Source: an uncultured Stenotrophomonas sp. (GTDB taxonomy: Bacteria; Pseudomonadota; Gammaproteobacteria; Xanthomonadales; Xanthomonadaceae). Taken from it: a stretch of DNA of 64,000 nucleotides. The stretch spans positions 3,163,727 to 3,227,726 of the forward strand of contig FLTS01000001.1 of NCBI GenBank assembly GCA_900078405.1. Direction: 5' to 3'. Shown here piece by piece: positions 9,764 through 18,237 of this stretch. The position numbers and the translations under genes are program-made. Position 1 is the stretch's first letter. Every line of letters starts with the position of its first letter. The notes beneath the pieces are model-generated. The model was not told where the DNA came from and did no database searches. It saw nothing but the letters and a program-made list of their open reading frames with translations.

Positions 9764-11020
9764 ATGCTTTTTTCCACACTCGGCTTGTCTTCTGGCGCGT
9801 TGCCGGCATTGCAGCGGGCATTGCGGCAGGCCGGCTATGGGGCACCCACGCCGATCCAGCGGCAGGCGCTGCCGCTGCTGCTGGAGGGACGGGACGTGGT
9901 GGCGCTGGCGCCGACCGGTTCGGGCAAGACCGCGGCCTATGTGCTGCCGGCGCTGCAACGCTTCTTCGACGCGCCGCCGCACAAGCCGCGGGTGCTGCGG
10001 CAACTGGTGCTGGTGCCGACGCGCGAACTGGCGTTGCAGGTGGCCGACGTGTTCGCCACGCTGGGCCGCGAGCTGCCACGGCAGCCGCGGGTGGTGTGCG
10101 CGGTGGGCGGGGTATCGATCAACCCGCAGATGATGGCATTGCGCGGCGGTGCCGACGTGGTGGTGGCCACCCCGGGGCGCCTGCTCGACTTGCTGGCGCA
10201 CAACGCGTTGTCGTTGCGGCAGGTGCAGTTGCTGGTGCTGGACGAAGCCGACCGCCTGCTGGAACTGGGGTTTGGCGAGGAGCTGCGGCAGATCCTCGCC
10301 GAACTGCCCACGCGGCGGCAGACGGCCTTGTTCTCGGCCACCTTCCCCGGGCAGATCGAGGCACTGGCCGCCGCCGGCCTGCATGTGCCGCAGCGGGTGC
10401 AGGTCGTCGCGCAGGCGCAGCCGGACATCGAGCAACGCGCCATCCGCGTGGATGCCGGCCGCCGCGGTGAACTGCTGCTGTCGTTGCTGGACGACCCGCA
10501 ATGGCGGCAGGTGCTGGTGTTCGTCGGCAGCATCCGCGAGGGCGACCGCCTGGCAGGCGTGCTGCGCAAGCGCGGTATCGGCGTGCAGGCGCTGCATGGT
10601 GAGCTGTCGCAGGGCCGCCGCGTGCGCGCGCTGCAAGCGTTCAAGGACGGCGAGTTGCAGGTATTGGTGGCGACCGACGTGGCCGCGCGCGGCATCGACA
10701 TCGCCGGCTTGCCGGTGGTGGTGAATTACGAACTGCCGCGCTCGCCAGCCGATTATCTGCACCGCATCGGCCGTACCGGCCGGGCCGGCGGGAAAGGCCT
10801 GGCGGTGAGTTTCGTCGATGCCGCCGGGCTGGCGCACTGGCGGCTGATCTGCAAGCGCAATGGCCTGCAGTTGGAACTTGTCGTGTGGCCCGGTTTCGAG
10901 CCGGAGGACACGGCCACGCCGACGCCACGGGCGACCGATGGCAGCGGCGGCATCAAGGGCCGCCGGCCCAGCAGGAAGGACCGGTTGCGCGCTGCGGCTG
11001 CGGCACTGCAAGGCAACTGA
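9764..11020 (+). CDS. DEAD-box RNA helicase (RhlE-like)
   Basis: The 418-residue ATP-dependent RNA helicase shows the motifs in order: Q-motif around residue 26-32 (GAPTPIQ), motif I APTGSGKT (49-56), PTRELA (85-90), DEAD (160-163), SAT (191-193), and HRIGRTGR near 335-342. The tail after about 380 is short, basic and lacks the DbpA RNA-binding domain, so it is closer to RhlE. Such proteins remodel RNA in ribosome assembly or decay. It follows the deacetylase gene closely and faces DUF6172 at its 3' end. Confidence 0.92.
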   Translation: MLFSTLGLSSGALPALQRALRQAGYGAPTPIQRQALPLLLEGRDVVALAPTGSGKTAAYVLPALQRFFDAPPHKPRVLRQLVLVPTRELALQVADVFATLGRELPRQPRVVCAVGGVSINPQMMALRGGADVVVATPGRLLDLLAHNALSLRQVQLLVLDEADRLLELGFGEELRQILAELPTRRQTALFSATFPGQIEALAAAGLHVPQRVQVVAQAQPDIEQRAIRVDAGRRGELLLSLLDDPQWRQVLVFVGSIREGDRLAGVLRKRGIGVQALHGELSQGRRVRALQAFKDGELQVLVATDVAARGIDIAGLPVVVNYELPRSPADYLHRIGRTGRAGGKGLAVSFVDAAGLAHWRLICKRNGLQLELVVWPGFEPEDTATPTPRATDGSGGIKGRRPSRKDRLRAAAAALQGN

Positions 11021-11043
11021 CCTTTGCCACGGCGGGGCAGGGC

Positions 11044-11373
11044 TCAGTCCTGGAAATCGCTTTCCGCAGACACGGTGGGTTCGGTCGCCGGGCGCGGGGT
11101 GCGCTTGCCGGGCTTGCGCAGCACTTCGACGTAGAACTGCGTATTGCCGGCGGCGACCAGCGCGTCCACTGCGCGGATCAGCTCGGCGAATGGCACCGGC
11201 TGTGCGCTGGTTTCGTCGATGCCGGCCTTGCTGTCGAAGTCCCAGAAGTCCGCACCGGCCGGCAGCGCCTTGCCGCGTTCGCGCTTGATGTATTTGCGGA
11301 TGTCGTGCTTGCCGGCTTCCAGCAGGCGCTCGGGATGCTTGCCTTCGATATCGAGGCGGTAGGTCTTTTTCAC
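11044..11373 (-). CDS. DUF6172 family protein
   Basis: The 109-residue protein reads MKKTYRLDIEGKHPERLLEAG, then a basic KHDIRKYIKRERGK segment and the motif FWDFDSK, which together mark the DUF6172 family. It is soluble and basic in its first half; the conserved Lys/Arg-rich helix could bind nucleic acid, but that is inference. The function is unknown. It is oriented with the GDSL esterase upstream on the same strand (57 bp), and converges on the helicase gene. Confidence 0.8.
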   Translation of the reverse strand: MKKTYRLDIEGKHPERLLEAGKHDIRKYIKRERGKALPAGADFWDFDSKAGIDETSAQPVPFAELIRAVDALVAAGNTQFYVEVLRKPGKRTPRPATEPTVSAESDFQD

Positions 11374-11430
11374 GGAATTCTCGTCATGGCGCCAGCCCGG
11401 GAGGGCGGCAGGAAGGTGGCCATTGTCGGC

Positions 11431-12123
11431 TCAGGGGTGAGCGGCGGCCAGCAGCTCCGCCGCGACCGGCAGCGCCTGTTCCATCCACAGGTGGTACATC
11501 GCCGCGGAAGGATGCAGGCCATCGGCCACCAGCATCGCCGCTTCGGCGCCGTGTACGCGGCTGGCCGGGGTGATGTCGACGAAGGCGACGTTGTAGTCGC
11601 CGCAGCAGGCGCGGGCGGCGGCGTTGAAGTCGTCGATCTCGCGCGCGACGGTGGCGGCGTCGCGTGCCTGCGCCTGCGCGAACGGGGTCACGCCCCAGTC
11701 GGGAATCGACAGCACCAGCACCCGCCGTGCGTTTTCGCCGGCCAGCGCGATGGCCCGTTGCAGCAGTTGCTCGAACTGCTGGCGGTACTCGGCCAATGGC
11801 CGCCCGCGGTACTGGTTGTTGACCCCGACCAGCAGGCTCACCAGCGCGAACGTTCCCTGCGGCAGATCGGCGTCGATGGCGGCGGCCAGTTCGTCAGTGG
11901 TCCAGCCGGTGGTGGCGATCACCTGCGGGTCGTCCAGCGCGAGGCCGCACCCGCGCAGCGCCGCGGCCAGCAGGAACGGCCAGGTGTCGGCGGCCGGCAC
12001 GCCTTCGCCGATGGTGTACGAGTCGCCCAGGGCCAGGTAGGAACGAGTGGAGAGGAACGAGGAACGGGCAAGGACCGGGGCCCCGGCGGCGGTTGTCTCC
12101 TCTCGTTCCTCGTTTCTTTCCAT
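11431..12123 (-). CDS. SGNH/GDSL hydrolase with a repeat-derived N-terminus
   Basis: The hydrolase core begins YLALGDSYTIGEG (block I, nucleophile Ser in GDSYT), continues with LVGVNNQYRG (block III, Asn) and ends with DGLHPS (block V, Asp/His). These define a small GDSL esterase or lipase of about 205 residues. The only ATG in frame (12123) lies inside an 89-bp inverted repeat, so about 28 leading residues (MERNEEREETT...) are encoded by the repeat and are not part of the fold. A GTG or TTG closer to the core may have been the ancestral start. The stop to start spacing with the AlaA-like gene upstream is 14 bp, so both probably share a transcript. Confidence 0.8.
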   Translation of the reverse strand: MERNEEREETTAAGAPVLARSSFLSTRSYLALGDSYTIGEGVPAADTWPFLLAAALRGCGLALDDPQVIATTGWTTDELAAAIDADLPQGTFALVSLLVGVNNQYRGRPLAEYRQQFEQLLQRAIALAGENARRVLVLSIPDWGVTPFAQAQARDAATVAREIDDFNAAARACCGDYNVAFVDITPASRVHGAEAAMLVADGLHPSAAMYHLWMEQALPVAAELLAAAHP

Positions 12124-12129
12124 TCGCTC
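12041..12129. repeat. Long inverted repeat, GGAACGAG variant
   Basis: Arms 12041-12066 and 12104-12129 match over 26 bp with five mismatches (core CGTTCCTCGTT in the right arm), separated by 37 bp. The repeat covers the start of the GDSL esterase and lies just after the AlaA-like gene. It has the same architecture as the repeats at 27231-27338 and 28266-28380, built from purine-rich GAGGAACG units. Confidence 0.8.
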
Positions 12130-12137
12130 CTCGCTCC

Positions 12138-13406
12138 TCAGCCGACCGCGCTGCGGGGTTTCAGCGGCACCACCTTGGTCACCCGTTCGGCACGGCGCGC
12201 GAGTACGCGGTCGATACGGCCGAACACGTCGTGCATGGTGTCGGCGTCGGGCAACAGCGTCACCCGGAAGTGGTTGCGGTAGGGCACGTTGAAGCTGGAG
12301 CCGGGCACCACCAGCACGCCCTCGTCGTCCATCAGTTCCAGCGCGAACCCGTGGTCGTCGAAGCCCTGCGCGGCCGGCCCGGTCACGGCCGGGAAGGCGT
12401 ACAGCGCGCCGGCCGGGGCGACCAGCTCCAGGTGTTCGCTCGCGGCGCAGGCGTCGATCACCGCGCGGCGGGTCTCGTACAGGCGGCCGCCGGGCGAGCA
12501 CAGCGCGGTGATGGTGTCTGGGCCGTTGACCGCCGCGTCGATGGCGTACTGGCCGGGCACGTTGGCGCACAGCCGCAGCGCGCTGAGCAGGTCCAGCGCG
12601 GCGCGGAACTCGCCCAGCTGCGCGGCATTGCCGGACAGCAGCATCCAGCCCACCCGCCAGCCGCAGGCGCGGTGCACCTTGCTCAGGCCGCTGAAGGTCA
12701 GGCACGGGTGGTCGCCGGCCAGCGGCGCCAGCGGCTGGAAGGCGGCGCCGTCGTAGAGGATCTGGTCGTAGATCTCGTCGACCAGCAGCAGCAGGTTGTG
12801 GCGGCGGGCGACGGCGACGATCTTCTCCAGCAGCTCGCGCGGGTAGCTGGCGCCGCTGGGGTTGTTGGGGTTGATCAGCACGATGGCGCGGGTGCGCGAG
12901 GACACCAGCGTCTCGATCTCCACCGGGTCGGGCTGGAAGCCGTTCTCGGGGCGGCAGCGGTAATACACCGGGCGGCCGTCGTTGAGGATGGTGGCGGCCG
13001 ACCACAGCGGGTAGTCGGGCGAGGGCACCAGCACCTCGTCGCCGGGGTTGAGCAGGGCGCGCAGCGACAGGTCGATCAGCTCGGACACGCCGTTGCCGAC
13101 GAACACGCGCTCGGCCTGCGCGTCGGGCATGCCGCGCCGCGCATAGGCCGCGGCGATGGCGTCGCGCGCCACCGGCAGGCCCTGCTGGTGGGTGTAGGGA
13201 TCGGTGCGGCCCATGTCGTCGGCGATGGCGTGCTGCAGGTGCTCCGGCGCGCGGAAGCCGAAATTGCCGGGATTGCCGATGTTGAGCTTGATCAGCTTGC
13301 GCCCCTGTGCCTCCAGCTCGCGGGCTCGCCGGGCCAGCTCGCCACGGATCTCGTAGCGCACTTCGGACAGGCGTTCGCGGGTGGACAGCGGTTTGGGGCT
13401 TGACAT
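12138..13406 (-). CDS. alaA: Alanine-type aminotransferase (AlaA-like)
   Basis: The 422-residue PLP enzyme of fold type I, class I/II, resembles E. coli AlaA, a glutamate-pyruvate aminotransferase. The PLP lysine is K243 in SGLSKVHRACGWR; NPNNPSG (180-185) and DEIYDQILYDG are the class motifs. A longer frame starts at 13439, but ATG 13406 (MSSPKPLSTRERL) matches the family start. It lies divergent from rsgA and ahead of the GDSL esterase. Cytosolic alanine synthesis is the expected role; other small-acceptor specificity is possible. Confidence 0.88.
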   Translation of the reverse strand: MSSPKPLSTRERLSEVRYEIRGELARRARELEAQGRKLIKLNIGNPGNFGFRAPEHLQHAIADDMGRTDPYTHQQGLPVARDAIAAAYARRGMPDAQAERVFVGNGVSELIDLSLRALLNPGDEVLVPSPDYPLWSAATILNDGRPVYYRCRPENGFQPDPVEIETLVSSRTRAIVLINPNNPSGASYPRELLEKIVAVARRHNLLLLVDEIYDQILYDGAAFQPLAPLAGDHPCLTFSGLSKVHRACGWRVGWMLLSGNAAQLGEFRAALDLLSALRLCANVPGQYAIDAAVNGPDTITALCSPGGRLYETRRAVIDACAASEHLELVAPAGALYAFPAVTGPAAQGFDDHGFALELMDDEGVLVVPGSSFNVPYRNHFRVTLLPDADTMHDVFGRIDRVLARRAERVTKVVPLKPRSAVG

Positions 13407-13524
13407 TTGCGCGGGGCCGTACAGGCGTGGAAGCCGCATGGTAGCGGAATTGCTGCGCTGCGGGGCATTGGTTCCGGGCGGAACCGGGTGGCCGGCGACA
13501 GGCGGCCGGCGGCGCCGTGCCGCT

Positions 13525-13530
13525 TAGAAT
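13525..13530 (+). promoter_or_regulatory. -10 box TAGAAT of rsgA, probably leaderless
   Basis: TAGAAT ends 6 bp before the rsgA ATG at 13537. With a normal 6-8 base distance from -10 to start site, transcription would begin at or next to the A of the ATG. No ribosome-binding site fits in between, in keeping with a leaderless message. Confidence 0.6.
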
Positions 13531-13536
13531 TGGCCG

Positions 13537-14634
13537 ATGACGGACATGATCGATTTCGCCGCGTTGCGCCCCATCGGCTGGCCCTGGCCCGGCCCGCCGG
13601 AAGATGCGGCATGGCAGGCCGGCTTCGCCGCCCATCCCGCGGCACGGCCGGCGCGGGTGGTCGAGCAGCACCGCTCCGGCTACGTGGTGGCCGATGCCGC
13701 CGACGCCGCACGCAAGGCCGAGTCGCTGCCGGAGTGGCAACGTCCGCGCTTCCCCAGCCACGAGCGCGCGGCGGTGGGGGACTGGGTGCTGCTGGAGGAA
13801 TCGCGCATCGTCGCGCTGCTGCCACGGCGCAGCTCGATCAAGCGTGGCGCGGCCGGTGAGCATTACCACCAGCAGGTGATCGCGGCCAACATCGACACGG
13901 TGTTCATCGTCTGTGGGCTGGATGCGGACTTCAACCCGCGCCGCATCGAGCGCTACCTGATGCTGGCCGGCAGCGGCGGCGCCGCGCCGGTGGTGGTGCT
14001 GACCAAGGCCGACCAGACCGAATACGGCGCCGATGCGCTGGCGGTGCTGGAGGATCTGGTGGCGCAGGACATCCCGCTGCTGGCGATCAACGGCAAGGAC
14101 CCGGCCAGCGCCGCCGCACTGGCGCCGTGGCTGGGGCCGGGCCGCACCGTGGTGCTGGTGGGTTCCTCCGGCGCCGGCAAATCCACGTTGACCAATACCC
14201 TGCTGGGGCATGACCGGATGAAGACCGGCGCGGTACGCGGCAGTGATTCGCGTGGCCGCCATACCACCACCCACCGCGCGCTGCTGCCGTTGCCGGCCGG
14301 CGCCTGCCTGATCGACACGCCGGGCATGCGCGAGCTCAAGCCCACCGGTGAGGAAACCCTGGCCGAAGGCGGCTTCGCCGACATCGAGACGCTGACCGAA
14401 CAGTGCAAGTTCCGTGATTGCTCGCACCAGCGCGAGCCCGGCTGCGCGGTGCGCGCGGCGATCGAGCGCGGCGAGATCGACGACAGCCGCCTGTTGAACT
14501 ACCTCAAGCTGCGCGAGGAAGTGGCCGCGGCCGCCGCCAAGCTGGCGCAGCGGCAGGCCGAACAGGCCAGCGAGCGCCGGAGCGCCGGGCGCGGCGCGCA
14601 GTGGCGGCCGGCGGGGAAACCGAAGCGGCGTTAA
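13537..14634 (+). CDS. rsgA: Small-subunit-dependent ribosome biogenesis GTPase RsgA
   Basis: The 365-residue circularly permuted GTPase has its G motifs in the order G4 TKAD (156-159), G1 GSSGAGKS (209-216), G3 DTPG (260-263). An N-terminal OB fold precedes them and a zinc knuckle follows, with ligands C290, C295, H297 and C303. The basic C-terminal tail is alanine/arginine-rich. RsgA checks and matures the decoding centre of the 30S subunit. The gene stands alone between the divergent alaA-like gene and a block of repeats. Confidence 0.95.
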   Translation: MTDMIDFAALRPIGWPWPGPPEDAAWQAGFAAHPAARPARVVEQHRSGYVVADAADAARKAESLPEWQRPRFPSHERAAVGDWVLLEESRIVALLPRRSSIKRGAAGEHYHQQVIAANIDTVFIVCGLDADFNPRRIERYLMLAGSGGAAPVVVLTKADQTEYGADALAVLEDLVAQDIPLLAINGKDPASAAALAPWLGPGRTVVLVGSSGAGKSTLTNTLLGHDRMKTGAVRGSDSRGRHTTTHRALLPLPAGACLIDTPGMRELKPTGEETLAEGGFADIETLTEQCKFRDCSHQREPGCAVRAAIERGEIDDSRLLNYLKLREEVAAAAAKLAQRQAEQASERRSAGRGAQWRPAGKPKRR

Positions 14635-14638
14635 GCAG

Positions 14639-14804
14639 ATAGTGCCGGCCGCTGGCCGGCGACCTCGCAGGCCCGACCTCCCTCGGCTGGCACTACCGAT
14701 GGTCGTCGGCAAATCGTCGAGGCGTAGGAGAGTAGGTCAGGGCTACGCCCCCGACACATCGCTTGCCTCGGGTATTCCTCGTCGGGGGCATGGCCCCGAC
14801 CTAC
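14639..14804. repeat. Cluster of REP palindromes between rsgA and the QEGLA gene
   Basis: The first unit, 14639-14696, starts ATAGTGCCGGCCGCTGGCCG and ends with the inverted CACTAC. The second, 14732-14804, has arms GTAGGTCAGGGCTACGCC and GGCATGGCCCCGACCTAC. The second type also appears at 41098-41168. Both have GTAG/CTAC boundaries. Confidence 0.8.
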
Positions 14805-14818
14805 GGTATGGTGCGGAC

Positions 14819-16096
14819 ATGAATGCCGTTGCCTCCGACCCGGCCATCGTCCACCACGCCGCGCTCGATGCACGGCTGGTCAAGGCGGTACGCGGCATCA
14901 GGTTGTTGACGCTGACCAGTTGGCCGGCATCGACGCAGGCGCCGTTCCTCGACAGTGTGGCGCGCGGCAACCCGGTGCTGCCGCGGGTGGACTACCCGAA
15001 GCATGATTTCGCCGATGCGCGGCGCGAGCTGGGCGTGATTGCCGCTGCCGCCGATTCCTCGCATCCGCTGGGCTGCTATCTGCGTGATTCGGCGCTCAGC
15101 TGGGAGCTGGCCGCGCGTCTGCTGGAAGCTCTGGGAACCCATGAGGTCGATGCACTGTCGGCGCAGTTGTTCGGCACACCGGAGCAGGTCATGCCCGGCA
15201 ACGGCCCGACCACGCGCGAGGCGGCGCGGCATTTCATCGACATCGCGCAGGAGCTGGACCACGAACTGCTGGCGCCGGAAGAACGGGTGCCGGTGTCGGC
15301 CGTGGCCCTGCAGCTGCAGTTGCAGAGCGATCTCGACGACTTCTTCGACGCACGCGTCATCAACGTGGAGCTGGACCCGGCACTGGTGGCCAAGGCCGCC
15401 GCCGGCGCCACCCGTATCCGCCTGCGCAGCGGTGCCGGTTTCAGCGTCTACGACCGCGCGCAGCTGTTCCACCACGAGGCGCTGGTGCATTCATTGACCG
15501 CGCTCAATGGCCGCGCGCAGCAGGTGCTGCCGAGTCTGGCGCTGTCCTCGCCACGCATCACCGCGACGCAGGAAGGCCTGGCGACCTTCGCCGAGCAGAT
15601 CACCGGCAGCATCGATATCCAGCGGCTGAAGCGCGTCAGCCTGCGCATCGAGGCCATTGCGATGGCGCGCGGCGGTGCCGACTTCATCGCGGTGTTCGGC
15701 TATTTCCGCGATGCCGGGCAGACACCGGAGGAAAGCTTCGCCTCGGCACAGCGGGTGTTCCGTGGTGTGCCTCCTTCCGGCGGCGGCGCGTTCAACAAGG
15801 ACACGGTGTACCTGCGCGGGCTGGTGTCGGTGCACACCTTCTTCCGGCAGATGCTGCGCGACGAAAAACTGAAGACCTGCCACTGGCTGTTCGCCGGCAA
15901 GATGACGCTGGACGATGCGCAGGCGCTGGCGCCGCTGTTCGAGGCCGGCGTGCTGGCGCCGCCGCGCTGGTTGCCGCCGTGGCTGCAGCGCGCCAACGGG
16001 TTGGCCGGCGCACTGGCGTTCTCGCTGTTCGCCAACCGAATACGGATGGACAGGGTGGGCGATGGGGCGTTGCCGCTCGCCTCCAAGGATCAGTAG
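14819..16096 (+). CDS. QEGLA-motif protein (DUF1704), flavohemoglobin expression-modulating family
   Basis: The 425-residue protein belongs to DUF1704. It carries a putative zinc-hydrolase motif HHEALVH (218-224) and the name-giving QEGLA (251-255), which looks like the second half of an HExxH...QEG metalloprotease-like site. Database names link the family to modulation of flavohemoglobin expression, but the biochemical activity is not established. No signal peptide is seen. ATG 14819 lies directly after a REP block. The stop TAG is the last three bases of the GTAG that begins the next repeat. Confidence 0.85.
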   Translation: MNAVASDPAIVHHAALDARLVKAVRGIRLLTLTSWPASTQAPFLDSVARGNPVLPRVDYPKHDFADARRELGVIAAAADSSHPLGCYLRDSALSWELAARLLEALGTHEVDALSAQLFGTPEQVMPGNGPTTREAARHFIDIAQELDHELLAPEERVPVSAVALQLQLQSDLDDFFDARVINVELDPALVAKAAAGATRIRLRSGAGFSVYDRAQLFHHEALVHSLTALNGRAQQVLPSLALSSPRITATQEGLATFAEQITGSIDIQRLKRVSLRIEAIAMARGGADFIAVFGYFRDAGQTPEESFASAQRVFRGVPPSGGGAFNKDTVYLRGLVSVHTFFRQMLRDEKLKTCHWLFAGKMTLDDAQALAPLFEAGVLAPPRWLPPWLQRANGLAGALAFSLFANRIRMDRVGDGALPLASKDQ

Positions 16097-16160
16097 GAGC
16101 GACGCCAGTCGCGACCGGGCTCTACCGGGAAAGCCCCATCGCGACTGGCGTCGCTCCTAC
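16093..16160. repeat. GTAG-type palindrome with stop codon of the QEGLA gene
   Basis: Near-perfect inverted repeat with arms GTAGGAGCGACGCCAGTCGC and GCGACTGGCGTCGCTCCTAC around a 28-bp spacer. Its first TAG is the stop codon of the upstream gene, and it separates that gene from the convergent ridA. Confidence 0.88.
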
Positions 16161-16176
16161 GAGGGTTGTTGCCGGG

Positions 16177-16572
16177 TCAGCGCTGCGGGCGCTTCCAGGC
16201 GATGCAGTCCACCTCGACCTTGCAGTCCACCACCATGCGGTTCTCAACGCAGGCGCGGGCTGGCGGGTGCTCGCCGAAATAGTGCTTGAACACGGTGTTG
16301 AAGGCGTAGAAATCGCGGGCGTCATCCAGCCACACGCCGCAGCGCACGACGTGCTCGGGGCCGTAGCCGGCCTCGGCGAGGATGGCCAGCAGGTTGCCGA
16401 TGGCCACGTGCGCCTGTTCGGTGACGGTGCCGCCGACCAGCTCGCCGTCGCGCATCGGCACCTGCCCGGACACGTGCAGCCAGCCATCGGCCTCGACTGC
16501 GCGCGAGAACGGCATGTGCTGCTTGCCCTGGCCGACGCCGCCTTCGGCGCCGTAACGTTTGATGTCGGTCAT
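16177..16572 (-). CDS. RidA family reactive-intermediate deaminase
   Basis: The 131-residue protein fits the RidA/YjgF fold, with the GQVP and NRMVVDCKVEVDCIAW segments. RidA proteins hydrolyse enamine/imine intermediates released by PLP enzymes. The gene lies at the downstream end of a D-amino-acid gene cluster that includes a PLP enzyme of the DSD1 type, which is the kind of enzyme whose products need RidA. The catalytic arginine of classic RidA is probably the R in ARACVENRMVV; specificity among subgroups is not certain. A 218-bp stretch with a repeat separates it from the D-aminoacylase gene. Confidence 0.86.
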   Translation of the reverse strand: MTDIKRYGAEGGVGQGKQHMPFSRAVEADGWLHVSGQVPMRDGELVGGTVTEQAHVAIGNLLAILAEAGYGPEHVVRCGVWLDDARDFYAFNTVFKHYFGEHPPARACVENRMVVDCKVEVDCIAWKRPQR

Positions 16573-16612
16573 GGGGTTTTTGTCTCCACGGATGAGGTGT
16601 GTGGGAGGTGGT

Positions 16613-16810
16613 CCTTCTCCCTTCGAGAGAAGGTGGCGCGAAGCGCCGGATGAGGGGCAAACGGCGTCAGTGATGTTTGAATCATTGGAATTCCATCGCC
16701 CCTCATCCCAACCCCGCTTCGCGCCCCGGCCTTGTGCTGGCGCAAGGCCGGTCGTGGGGCAACGAACCGGTGGTTCGCAAACTGCCTCTCTCACCCCGAT
16801 GGGAGAGGGG
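16613..16810. repeat. Long palindromic repeat between ridA and the D-aminoacylase gene
   Basis: The element contains CCTTCTC/GAGAAGG (16613-16619, 16627-16633), the arm pair GGCGCGAAGC/GCTTCGCGCC (16635-16644, 16716-16725) and the arm pair GATGAGGGGC/GCCCCTCATC (16649-16658, 16698-16707). It resembles a family spread in Rhizobium and Xanthomonas intergenic DNA. Its right end runs into the last codons of the D-aminoacylase gene. Confidence 0.75.
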
Positions 16811-18233
16811 CTTCATGCGGCGCGATGAACTGTCCCGGACGCGCGATAACTTTGTTGCCGTCATAAGCCAGCTTTCCGTTGACCCACACCGCGTCGATGC
16901 CCTCGGCGGCACGCACCGGGTCGTGGAAGCTGGCCATGTCGCGTACCCGTGCCGGGTCGAACAGCACCAGGTCGGCGCAGCCGCCGGGGCGGATGAAGCC
17001 GCGCGCGCCCAGCGCGAAGCGGGTGGCCGGCAGGCCGGTCATCTTGTGCACGGCGGTGTGCAGCGGGAACAGCTTCTCGTCGCGCGCATAGTGGCCCAGC
17101 ACCCGCGGGAAAGTGCCCCACAGCCGCGGGTGCGGGCGCGGGTCGCGCGGCAGGCCGTCCGAGCCGATCATCGTCAGCGGGTGCAGCAGGAAGCGGCGCA
17201 CGTCGGCCTCGTCCATGCAGTGGTAGACCGCGCCGGCCGGCTGCAGGCGCATCGCCGCATCGAGCAGCGGCAGGTCCCAGTCGGAGGCGATGTCGGCCAG
17301 CAGGCGCCCGCCCTGCGCCGGTTCCGGTTCGGACCACGTGATCAGGATGTCGTAGGCGTCGGTGACCTGCTTGAGGTCCAGCGTCGAGGCGCTGGCCGCA
17401 TACGGGTAGCAGTCGCAGGCCACGTCCTGCGTATGCGCGGCGTCGTCGAGATGGCGCAGCACCTCGCGGCTGCGGCCCCAGTTGTCGATGCCGGCGCATT
17501 TGACGTGCGAGACGCGCACCGCGGCGCGTGGCGCGCGCGCGGCACCGAAGGCTTCCTCCAGCGCGTCGAGGATGCCGGCGAACTCGTCGCGCAGGTGGGT
17601 GGCGTACAGGCCGCCGGCGGGCAGTTCGCGCGCCAGTTCGGCCACTTCCGCAGATGGCGCGTGGAACGCCGAGCCATAGGCCAGGCCGCTGCTCAGGCCG
17701 AGCGCGCCCTGTTGCAGGCTTTCGCGCAGCTGCGCGCGCATCGCGCCGATCTCGTCGGCGGTGGCGGCGCGGTCGAGCCGGTCCATGTGGTTCTGGCGCA
17801 GCGCGGTGTGGCCGACCAGCGCGGCCACGTTCACCGCCGGTTGCGTGGTTTCCACCGCGCGGCGGTAGCTGGCGAAGTCCGGGTAGCGGAAGTCGCCGGC
17901 GTCGCCGAGCAGGTTCATCGGGTCGGGCACATCGCCGCGGATGCGCACCGGGCTGGCGCTGATGCCGCAGTTGCCGACCACCACGGTGGTCACGCCCTGC
18001 GACAGCTTGCTGGTCATTGCCGGTTGCCGGATCACTTCGATGTCGTCGTGGGTATGCACGTCGATGAAACCCGGCGCCAGCGTGCGGCCGGCGGCGTCGA
18101 TGACCTGCGTGGCCTGTCCATCGAGCGCGCCGACCGCGACGATGCGGCCAGCGCGCACGCCGACGTCGCCGTGCATGCCGGGCCGGTCGCTGCCGTCGAG
18201 GACCAGCGCGTTGCGGATCAGTACGTCGTACAT
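16791..18233 (-). CDS. N-acyl-D-amino-acid deacylase (D-aminoacylase)
   Basis: The 480-residue amidohydrolase has the zinc motif HTH at 60-62 and a bridging cysteine in VGNCGIS (C89), both typical of D-aminoacylases. It frees D-amino acids from N-acyl forms in the cytosol. It sits in a minus-strand set with an RpiR regulator (4 bp upstream), a GntP permease and a DSD1-type PLP enzyme, and a RidA downstream, which makes catabolism of N-acylated D-amino acids the likely task. The final residues (HEAPLPSG) come from repeat DNA. The exact substrate is not readable. Confidence 0.9.
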   Translation of the reverse strand: MYDVLIRNALVLDGSDRPGMHGDVGVRAGRIVAVGALDGQATQVIDAAGRTLAPGFIDVHTHDDIEVIRQPAMTSKLSQGVTTVVVGNCGISASPVRIRGDVPDPMNLLGDAGDFRYPDFASYRRAVETTQPAVNVAALVGHTALRQNHMDRLDRAATADEIGAMRAQLRESLQQGALGLSSGLAYGSAFHAPSAEVAELARELPAGGLYATHLRDEFAGILDALEEAFGAARAPRAAVRVSHVKCAGIDNWGRSREVLRHLDDAAHTQDVACDCYPYAASASTLDLKQVTDAYDILITWSEPEPAQGGRLLADIASDWDLPLLDAAMRLQPAGAVYHCMDEADVRRFLLHPLTMIGSDGLPRDPRPHPRLWGTFPRVLGHYARDEKLFPLHTAVHKMTGLPATRFALGARGFIRPGGCADLVLFDPARVRDMASFHDPVRAAEGIDAVWVNGKLAYDGNKVIARPGQFIAPHEAPLPSG

Positions 18234-18237
18234 CCGT

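Noticed and set aside
9131..11011. 626-residue minus-strand frame antisense to the deacetylase and helicase genes
   Set aside because: Both plus-strand genes carry full sets of catalytic motifs; the antisense frame has none.
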